Assembly (NCBI GenBank): GCA_002483265.1
Contig: DLHO01000005.1
Location: forward strand, 160,282-224,281
Direction of reading: 5' to 3'
Length of the DNA: 64,000 bases
From: Flavobacteriales bacterium UBA7666
GTDB taxonomy: Bacteria > Bacteroidota > Bacteroidia > Flavobacteriales_D > Crocinitomicaceae
Positions 57,641 to 64,000 of the stretch are shown here, piece after piece; within the stretch, counting starts at the first letter, position 1; every line of letters starts with the position of its first letter. The position numbers and the translations under genes are program-made. The notes under the pieces were generated by a model. It was given only the letters and a program-made list of their open reading frames with translations, searched no databases and was not told where the DNA came from.

Positions 57641-60268
57641 ATGAAGAAAATATCCTATTTGGTTGCTCTTGTCCTTGTAGCTTGTCAACCTAAACATTCT
57701 GACACTGAGCACGCGGCAAGTCAAAGCAACGACTCAAAGTCAACTACTACTGCTGAAATTGACGAGATAAAGCAAGATTCCCCTAAAGTATATCACGCAT
57801 CCAGAACAGTATTGACGGATTTGATCAATACAAAACTGGAAGTTTCCTTTGATTGGACGAAATCCTGGTTGATTGGTAAAGAAACGCTTCAGGCAAAACC
57901 GCATTACTATGCTTCTAATGAATTGATCATGGATGCAAAGGGAATGGAGATCAAAAATGTTTCCATGACCGGTAAAACTGTTCAGTATGATTACAAAGAA
58001 GATGTATTAACCATTAAATTGGATAAAAAATACACCCGTGATGAAACCTTTACGGTAGTGATTGATTACATCGCGAAACCGGATGAACGCAAAACAGGAG
58101 GTTCAAACGCAATCACAAGTGATAAAGGTCTTTACTTTATTAACCCGCGTGGAGAAGAGCCAAATAAAATGCCGCAGATTTGGACACAAGGTGAAACTGA
58201 GTCTAACTCCGTTTGGTTTCCTACAATCGATTCTCCAAATTCTAAAACGAAACAAGAGATCTACATCACTGTTCAGGATAAATTTGCAACGCTTTCCAAT
58301 GGTAAATTGGTGAGCTCTACAAAAAATGCGGACGGTACCAGAACAGATTACTGGAAACAAGATTTGCCCCACGCTCCTTATTTATTCATGATGGGAGTTG
58401 GTGAATTCAAAGTAGTAAAAGACACCTATAAGCGCCCCGACGGAACAAACATGGAAGTGAACTACTATGTAGAACCACAATGGGAAAAAGATGCGAAAGC
58501 TATTTTTGGAGAAACTCCTGCAATGATCGGTTTCTTCTCTCAATTATTGGATGTTGAATATCCTTGGGATAAATACTCGCAAATCATTGTGAGAGACTAT
58601 GTTTCAGGAGCAATGGAAAATACCGGAGCAGTTATTTTTGGAGATTACGCTTACAAAACAGAGCGTGAGTTGTTGGATGATAATGATAACTCTACCATTG
58701 CACATGAGTTATTTCACCATTGGTTCGGTGACTTGGTAACGTGTGAATCCTGGTCGAACTTAACATTGAATGAATCATTTGCAAACTATTCGCAATTTTT
58801 ATGGGATGAGCATCGTCATGGTTTGGATGAAGCAGAATACCAAGCGCTACAAGAAGCGGCGGGTTACTTCGCGTCCGGAGACCAAGGTGGTTATCACAAC
58901 CTGGTTTGGTTCGATTACAAGTCGCGTGAGGACATGTTTGACGGACACTCTTACAACAAAGGAGGACGTATTTTACACATGCTTCGTAAATACATCGGTG
59001 ATGAGGCATTCTTTTTAGGCTTAAAAAATTACTTAAAACAAAACCAATTTAAAGCAGCAGAATTCCATCAATTAAGACTTGCTTTTGAAGAAGTGAGTGG
59101 AGAAGATTTAAACTGGTTTTTCAATCAATGGTATCAAGGTAAAGGACATCCAACATTGGATGTTTCTTACAGCACAGATGCTACAGCAAATACGGTTTCC
59201 ATTACTGTGAATCAAAAACAAAAGAAAGAATTCGGTTTGTTCAAATTACCGGTTGATGTAACTGTTTACGATGATCGTGGAGCAACTACTACACGTCAGT
59301 GGTTCAACGATGAATCTACAACCGTAAGTATTCCAACTCAAGGAACCGTGAAGAACGTAATCTTTGATGCTGCAGCGGTACTTTTATGCAAAATGGACGA
59401 GAAAAAGGATGCTTCCTGGTATGCATTCCAATGGAATAACTCGAAACATTACATCCACAGAAAAAATGCACTGCAAAAAATTCCTTCCAGCAATACGGAG
59501 GCAAACAGAGTTGCTCAGGAAGCATTAAAAGATCCGTTCTGGGATATCCGTGTCACTGCGATCGAGAAAATCGGGAAGATGAGTAGTGACAGTAAAACCG
59601 CTTCCATCAACCGTGTGAAACAACTAGCAAGCTCAGATTCAGTTTCTGCTGTTCGTGTAGCTGCAATTACTGCATTAGCAGGAATGATCTCAGGACCAGA
59701 ATTGGAGCAATTATGTACTGAAAGCATTCAAAAAGACAAATCTTATTCTGTAATCAGTGCAGCTTTACTTCAACTTTCAAAAGTGAATAGCAAAGCAGCT
59801 TTAGAAGCTTGTAAAGGTTTGGAAAATGAGCCTTCAGGTAAAATGCAGACAGGTGTTGCAATGATCTACGCAAAATACGGAGATGCTGATCAAATTTCAT
59901 ACTATGAGAAAATCTTCAAATCGAATTTGGTACAAGGATTTGATAAATTAGGTGTAATGAACTCTATGACTTTCTTTGCTTCGCGTCAGGAACCGAAAAT
60001 TCAAAGACGTACTTTGCCTATTTTCGAGAACGAATACAAAACCGGAGGAATGTACACTAAAATGTTTATGCCTCAATACATCGGATACTTAAGAGATAAT
60101 CTACAGAATTCAATTGAGAAGTATAAAGCAGAAGAAGAGAAAGCAAAAAAAGACGGAAATAGCAATGCAGCTGATATTGCACACGGAAAACGCACAGATG
60201 CAGAAGCATTGTTGGGTGATTACGAGAAAATGATCGCTGGCTTCCCGAAAGAAGAAGAAGAACATTAA
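57641..60268 (+). CDS. M1 family metallo-aminopeptidase, lipoprotein
   Basis: From the ATG at 57641 the protein is 875 residues with a lipoprotein signal (MKKISYLVALVLVAC, Cys15). The M1 features are the substrate-binding GAMENTGA motif near 324-331, the zinc site H355ELFH359 with E378 (HExxH-x18-E) and a C-terminal HEAT-like helical domain (about 620-830, TASINRVKQLASSDSVSAVRVAAI). It trims N-terminal residues from peptides outside the cytoplasm, probably at the outer membrane. A GTAGGG palindrome follows the stop. Confidence 0.93.
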   Translation: MKKISYLVALVLVACQPKHSDTEHAASQSNDSKSTTTAEIDEIKQDSPKVYHASRTVLTDLINTKLEVSFDWTKSWLIGKETLQAKPHYYASNELIMDAKGMEIKNVSMTGKTVQYDYKEDVLTIKLDKKYTRDETFTVVIDYIAKPDERKTGGSNAITSDKGLYFINPRGEEPNKMPQIWTQGETESNSVWFPTIDSPNSKTKQEIYITVQDKFATLSNGKLVSSTKNADGTRTDYWKQDLPHAPYLFMMGVGEFKVVKDTYKRPDGTNMEVNYYVEPQWEKDAKAIFGETPAMIGFFSQLLDVEYPWDKYSQIIVRDYVSGAMENTGAVIFGDYAYKTERELLDDNDNSTIAHELFHHWFGDLVTCESWSNLTLNESFANYSQFLWDEHRHGLDEAEYQALQEAAGYFASGDQGGYHNLVWFDYKSREDMFDGHSYNKGGRILHMLRKYIGDEAFFLGLKNYLKQNQFKAAEFHQLRLAFEEVSGEDLNWFFNQWYQGKGHPTLDVSYSTDATANTVSITVNQKQKKEFGLFKLPVDVTVYDDRGATTTRQWFNDESTTVSIPTQGTVKNVIFDAAAVLLCKMDEKKDASWYAFQWNNSKHYIHRKNALQKIPSSNTEANRVAQEALKDPFWDIRVTAIEKIGKMSSDSKTASINRVKQLASSDSVSAVRVAAITALAGMISGPELEQLCTESIQKDKSYSVISAALLQLSKVNSKAALEACKGLENEPSGKMQTGVAMIYAKYGDADQISYYEKIFKSNLVQGFDKLGVMNSMTFFASRQEPKIQRRTLPIFENEYKTGGMYTKMFMPQYIGYLRDNLQNSIEKYKAEEEKAKKDGNSNAADIAHGKRTDAEALLGDYEKMIAGFPKEEEEH

Positions 60269-60293
60269 TTGAACATTATATAAAAAAGATCTG

Positions 60294-60321
60294 GTAGGGA
60301 CGCGAAGCTTCGTGTCCCTAC
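60294..60321. terminator. GTAGGG-family palindrome after the M1 peptidase gene
   Basis: GTAGGGACGCGAAG and CTTCGTGTCCCTAC form a 28-nt palindrome with one G-T pair, followed by TTTTTTAAA. It lies between two convergent genes (26 bp after the peptidase stop, 5 bp past the stop of the next gene on the minus strand). Compared with the copies at 679 and 24217 the stem has changed on both sides (GGGGCG to GGGACG with CGCCCC to TGTCCC), keeping the pairing apart from the one G-T. Confidence 0.75.
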
Positions 60322-60325
60322 TTTT

Positions 60326-63300
60326 TTAAAAGAATGCCTTCACTTCCATTCCACCGGCGTGGATCACTTTATTTCCTTCGCTTTTACGTCCGTTGTATTG
60401 AACGGAAATTTGAAGGTTTTTAGATAATGAGCGTTGATAGCCCAAGTTCCAGACATAGTTCACCCCCGGTTTCAATGCTTCCAATAACTCAAATCCCAAA
60501 GGCGTATTTGAATCTCCCCGAAATGCAATACGGATCACATTGAACTGGCCTTGTAAACTCCCTTTTTGGGTTTGATTGAATTTTCCAGTCACTCCAATAT
60601 CGTAGATATCCGCTTGCTCTGCTCCTAAACTTTCCTCATTCTTTTTCTTGACCACACGTCCGTCCAAACTGAAACGAAGCGATGTATTCGGTTGATAAAT
60701 CAGGGATGGTTTCAATTGCCAGTAATGCAAACGATAGTTACGTCCTGTAGTGTAATCAACAGAAGATGTTTTTAATCCGGTTTCAAATTGGGACTGAATA
60801 CTGAATTTCTTCAGGATCGTTATTCGTGCATTAAATTCATGAGACTCCTTTGTTCTTCCGTCAAAACCTGTTGCCAGTAATGTTTTGGTCTTGGAACTTT
60901 CATAACTGTAATCACCACCTCCAATATTATTTGTTCGATTGAAATACACGGTGTTTTTGATCACGTTTGCGGTGCTGATCAAGGAATTGTCGTTAATGCT
61001 GCCCACAAAAGGATTGTAGGCTCTTGCACCGTCAAATACATTCGTTTTCCGCTGCAATCTGAAACGGGTTTGAGTGGAAAATCGAGCCAACAATTTTTTT
61101 ACACCGGTACTATTTGCCCACACACGTTCCGGCCGCAGAGTCAAAGACTGATTGTATTCATTTGAATACGTTTTGATGTAATCATTTGATGGAGTAAATA
61201 CCCGGATATAACTTGCCTGATCCGTATAAGCTGCTATTTCAAACTCGTTCAGATCTTTAATTCCATCACTGTTGTAATCATTCCAGGTATAAACACCTTG
61301 TCCGTCATTCACTTTGATGTATATAAACTCCTTCTTCTGTTCCAATCCGGCACCAACCTCATAAAAAGTGGTCAAATTCACTGCACCTTTCCAAAATTTG
61401 ATGTCATGATCAACTCGTCCGTTGGTTGTGTTTTCCGGAGCTTGAGTAATTAAGGTTGTATCCAAAATTTTCAATTCGCGGTAATTAGCCACAACATATA
61501 ATCGTTGATTCTTCCAATTGTTTTTCGTCCACTCAGCTCGAAGGGTTCTTGCCTTTGCTGCATTGCGAAGTCGTGTACTATCCGATCTTCCATCAACGCG
61601 TTCGCGATAGCTTAACAACAACTCTCCGGAGGAAGTGTCACCCAAAGCAACATATCCCTGATAGTCAAAAAAACTATAGGATTGAAGACTCAATAAGGAA
61701 TCTCCCTGAACAAAACGATTCAATTCCTGGTCATCCTTAAAACCGATTCGTACCTTCTTTATTTGTTTGGAAATATCTGCTTTGTGACGCAAAAACTGAT
61801 TAGCATTTTCATTTTTCGCACTTAAAAAACTCGCATCAATGTTGATATTAAATCCACGTTGCTTCCAGGAAGTAATGAGTTGGGTTCGCAATCCGGAAAA
61901 GTCAGAACCAATCTTGTACTGCTGTGCATTAATCCCAATCTTTCCATACGTTCTATTCTCAATACTTGTTCCTAGAGTTGTTAGCACCTGATTTCCTGTA
62001 TAACCTCTACTCCGTGTATTCCAGTCGCGATCAAATTCTACAGCTCTGTATTGTTCAATCGGTTTGAAATACGGATCCAGCATCTCTATTTCGGCTTGTT
62101 TCTTCCAACTCCAGGCGGGGACAGAATCTTTTCCAAATGGATTCGAATGTTCGACCTTTGTTCGTATGGAATAACCCCGATCATCAAAACGATCCAGTGT
62201 AGAAAAGGTATTCAGATCGTAGCCGCTCATTCCTAACTCGGAGGTAACTTTGAGATTTTCATTGAATCGGTAAGTTGCTCCGGCGGTAAACAATTGCTGT
62301 CTTTTCGGGGTGATTAATAAGGAAACAGGAGCATAATCTCCGACGGAAATTCCACCAATAGGTTGTACCCATTTGTAAACACGACCAATCGCATTGAATT
62401 TTTCAAACACATAATCTCCCTTTCCCGGTCCTACATACGAAAACTGTGCTTTATAATATGCTAAACTTTGATCTACCGATGCCACCAATACACTGTCATA
62501 TCCCAATGAATCGACCATTTGGTACATCACCAGGTTTTCAGAGAAACCAACAGAATCGATCACCGAGTATCTTGCCAATTCCAAACTGTCACCGATTTTT
62601 GATAACAATAATTTTTGTGGATTGGTTAAATTCTGCTGCAACGGTTGGTTCTTTGCATCTTGCTCCGAATAGGCATTGATCCACCAATCCAGTTTTTTGC
62701 TTTGGGCAGCAGTTGAAAATTGAAAGAGCGAACGGGCATAATTCTGATCCGAATACTGGAATTCTATAACGATCCGAATATCCTTTGTTATCAGATTTTT
62801 AGCTGTAAATGTCACTTCCGAAGTGTTGTAGTCGATCACATAATCGTATTCTTGTCCGCGGTTCAATTGTCTTCCATCAATATAAACCCGCTCCGTTCCG
62901 GAAAGAATAATAATGTACGGTTCGTTCTCATTTCCTCTCAAGCGATAAGGCCCCTGATTCCCTTCTACTCCCTGAATAATCTGTCGGTTGAATTTTCCTT
63001 TTGATAAAGCACCACTGACTTGGGTTTTGATGGTTCCGGTTTTATCTTTCTTCCAGAAATATTCACCTGTGAGTCCCTGTCCTCTCTTCTTATAGGTTAA
63101 AAAATATCCATCCGGCTTACTGATCCAAAAATCCCCTGCCGTGAGCTTAAACTGATCATTAAAAAGTTGAATGAATACCTGATCAAACTCTTGCAGTTTA
63201 TTGGTGTTCCCTTCAGGCTGAATCGGTAAATTATCATCTGTCACAGAAGCCAACACTTGTAGATTTGGTGCTATATACCCGGACAATTCTAAGTTCAACG

Positions 63301-63775
63301 AGGAGTTTACGGAGAGATCTTGCCGGTTTCCAAAGGTAATTCCTCTTGAAATACTTCCGGATTTGCGAAGACCGTTTGCCCCCATCAAATCCAAAGGCTC
63401 TACCGTTGGTGTGATCAGGTATTTTTCCCGATCTCCTTTATTTTGGGTATAAATGATGTTCGTATCTCTTAATTGATAGCTTTTGGCAAATGAAAATGGC
63501 AAAACGCGGTAGGAAACAGTTAACTCATCCGAGCAAGGCTGAAACAATTGAAATGTTCCTTTTGCGTAATCAATGAGGTATTGATATGGTAAGATAATTT
63601 GTCCTCCACAGCGCACTATCAGTGAGTTTGGCGCAATACTTAAAGAATCTAATTGAATCGTACTGCTTGTTGCTGCAATGGTTTTTTGACGGTACACGTT
63701 TTCCTGTGTCCAGCTATGAACCCAACAAAATATACTGCTTAGCAATAGAAGTCCAACCCGTACAGCGTGCATCAT
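60326..63775 (-). CDS. Giant outer-membrane beta-barrel protein with SprA-like motifs
   Basis: An 1149-residue protein with a signal peptide (cleavage near residue 23). Two segments near residues 72 and 312 (YLIDYAKGTFQL ... LTVSYRVLP; YDYVIDYNTSEVTF ... IRIVIEFQY) repeat the motif seen in SprA near 690 (DYTVDYNLGRVKI). A canonical EF-hand-like loop (DYNSDGIKDLNE, 61244-61279) is present, and SprA has one too. The rest is many long amphipathic strands typical of a large barrel. I do not recognise a named family; a relative of the SprA translocon is the best guess. It starts ATGATG; either codon could be used. Confidence 0.72.
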   Translation of the reverse strand: MMHAVRVGLLLLSSIFCWVHSWTQENVYRQKTIAATSSTIQLDSLSIAPNSLIVRCGGQIILPYQYLIDYAKGTFQLFQPCSDELTVSYRVLPFSFAKSYQLRDTNIIYTQNKGDREKYLITPTVEPLDLMGANGLRKSGSISRGITFGNRQDLSVNSSLNLELSGYIAPNLQVLASVTDDNLPIQPEGNTNKLQEFDQVFIQLFNDQFKLTAGDFWISKPDGYFLTYKKRGQGLTGEYFWKKDKTGTIKTQVSGALSKGKFNRQIIQGVEGNQGPYRLRGNENEPYIIILSGTERVYIDGRQLNRGQEYDYVIDYNTSEVTFTAKNLITKDIRIVIEFQYSDQNYARSLFQFSTAAQSKKLDWWINAYSEQDAKNQPLQQNLTNPQKLLLSKIGDSLELARYSVIDSVGFSENLVMYQMVDSLGYDSVLVASVDQSLAYYKAQFSYVGPGKGDYVFEKFNAIGRVYKWVQPIGGISVGDYAPVSLLITPKRQQLFTAGATYRFNENLKVTSELGMSGYDLNTFSTLDRFDDRGYSIRTKVEHSNPFGKDSVPAWSWKKQAEIEMLDPYFKPIEQYRAVEFDRDWNTRSRGYTGNQVLTTLGTSIENRTYGKIGINAQQYKIGSDFSGLRTQLITSWKQRGFNINIDASFLSAKNENANQFLRHKADISKQIKKVRIGFKDDQELNRFVQGDSLLSLQSYSFFDYQGYVALGDTSSGELLLSYRERVDGRSDSTRLRNAAKARTLRAEWTKNNWKNQRLYVVANYRELKILDTTLITQAPENTTNGRVDHDIKFWKGAVNLTTFYEVGAGLEQKKEFIYIKVNDGQGVYTWNDYNSDGIKDLNEFEIAAYTDQASYIRVFTPSNDYIKTYSNEYNQSLTLRPERVWANSTGVKKLLARFSTQTRFRLQRKTNVFDGARAYNPFVGSINDNSLISTANVIKNTVYFNRTNNIGGGDYSYESSKTKTLLATGFDGRTKESHEFNARITILKKFSIQSQFETGLKTSSVDYTTGRNYRLHYWQLKPSLIYQPNTSLRFSLDGRVVKKKNEESLGAEQADIYDIGVTGKFNQTQKGSLQGQFNVIRIAFRGDSNTPLGFELLEALKPGVNYVWNLGYQRSLSKNLQISVQYNGRKSEGNKVIHAGGMEVKAFF

Positions 63776-63898
63776 GCTAAAGTACTAACGTTTTAAGTGC
63801 TACGCTAGTATATAAATCCGATTTTTACTTTATAAAAAATAGCGATCTGTTCTCGATACATCCGAATATGGTTTCGGGCGGAACCAGTCAAAAACAAA

Positions 63899-63924
63899 AA
63901 ATCCCGCAAAATTTTACGGGATTT
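63899..63924 (-). terminator. Terminator-like hairpin for a gene to the right of the window
   Basis: AAATCCCG (63899-63906) and CGGGATTT (63917-63924) pair, and the intervening CAAAATTTTA pairs with one mismatch. The minus strand reads into TTTTTGTTTTTG, so it would end a minus-strand transcript coming from beyond 64000. Confidence 0.6.
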
Positions 63925-63980
63925 ACACTGTGTGATATCATAAAAACGGCACAATTATTAACATCACAACACCGTTAAAC

Positions 63981-64000
63981 ACGTAGGGGCGCGATTAATC
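63981..64000. repeat. Left half of a GTAGGGGCG-family palindrome, cut by the window edge
   Basis: ACGTAGGGGCGCGATT followed by AATC ends the window. GATTAATC is self-complementary, centred at 63996/63997, and the left arm is the same as in the other three copies. The next bases outside the window should be GCGCCCCTACGT if this is a full copy. Confidence 0.6.

Larger units (their letters stand above)
63776..64000. other. Upstream region with terminator-like hairpin and a cut GTAGGGGCG palindrome
   Basis: The 225 bp before the giant barrel gene contain no ORF of note. They include a TTCTCGATAC repeat element (about 63849-63858), a hairpin at 63899-63924 and the left half of a GTAGGGGCGCGATTAATC element (63983-64000) at the window edge. 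A TACTTTAG box (one base from TAnnTTTG) lies next to the barrel gene start. Confidence 0.5.

Noticed and set aside
1..64000. tRNA, rRNA, riboswitch, prophage or insertion-sequence signatures
   Set aside because: All spacers above 80 bp were read on both strands; no cloverleaf, transposase, integrase or known riboswitch core was recognised.

Overview
The window looks like the chromosome of a Bacteroidota bacterium, most likely order Flavobacteriales and possibly the Crocinitomicaceae/Fluviicola neighbourhood (inference from gene content; no search was run). The support is the type IX secretion (T9SS) translocon gene sprA directly after ruvA and maeB, a PorP/SprF homologue, several T9SS C-terminal sorting domains of types A and B, DUF6427, DUF6029 and LETM1-related proteins, AT-rich spacers, and promoters fitting the Bacteroidetes -33 TTTG / -7 TAnnTTTG pattern. 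No tRNA, rRNA, CRISPR array, insertion sequence or phage gene was found.

Layout. 1-0.6 kb: the truncated 5' end of a putative signalling gene coupled to a STAS-like regulator. 0.7-3.6 kb: mreB and purH. 3.7-9.2 kb: a PorP/SprF protein and a large CotH-kinase type-B T9SS cargo, then two envelope proteins on the plus strand. 9.3-13.9 kb: mreC-mreD-mrdA-rodA, the rest of the cell-elongation set, separated from mreB. 14-22 kb: surface-polysaccharide genes (galE, flippase, FkbM methyltransferase, GT4, GH114-like lipoprotein, acyltransferase 3). 22-24 kb: a LETM1/TerB-like protein, a 1-Cys peroxiredoxin and a DUF4395 membrane protein. 24-29 kb: rimP-nusA-infB with a promoter and leader hairpin. 29-32.6 kb: a delta-60-repeat T9SS cargo diverging from an aldose epimerase.

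32.6-47.6 kb is one long minus-strand gene train: maeB-ruvA-sprA-GNAT-DUF6427-purQ-purD-CNNM, with gaps of 1-62 bp. 47.7-52.1 kb holds T9SS type-A cargo, including a recently duplicated pair, and a sirtuin. 52.4-56.6 kb is a plus-strand operon of a TlpA-like thioredoxin, a DUF6029 outer-membrane protein and two Omp28-like lipoproteins. 56.8-64 kb has a small conserved-looking protein, a biotin carrier, an M1 aminopeptidase lipoprotein and a giant outer-membrane protein with SprA-like motifs.

The common theme is building and decorating the cell envelope: elongasome genes shape the cell, SprA and PorP export CTD-tagged cargo, and the sugar genes supply surface glycans. The points most worth a second look are the thiol-oxidoreductase operon at 52.4-56.6 kb, the SprA-like protein at 60.3-63.8 kb, a family of GTAGGGGCG palindromes used at gene ends, and the terminator-shaped leader of the nusA operon.
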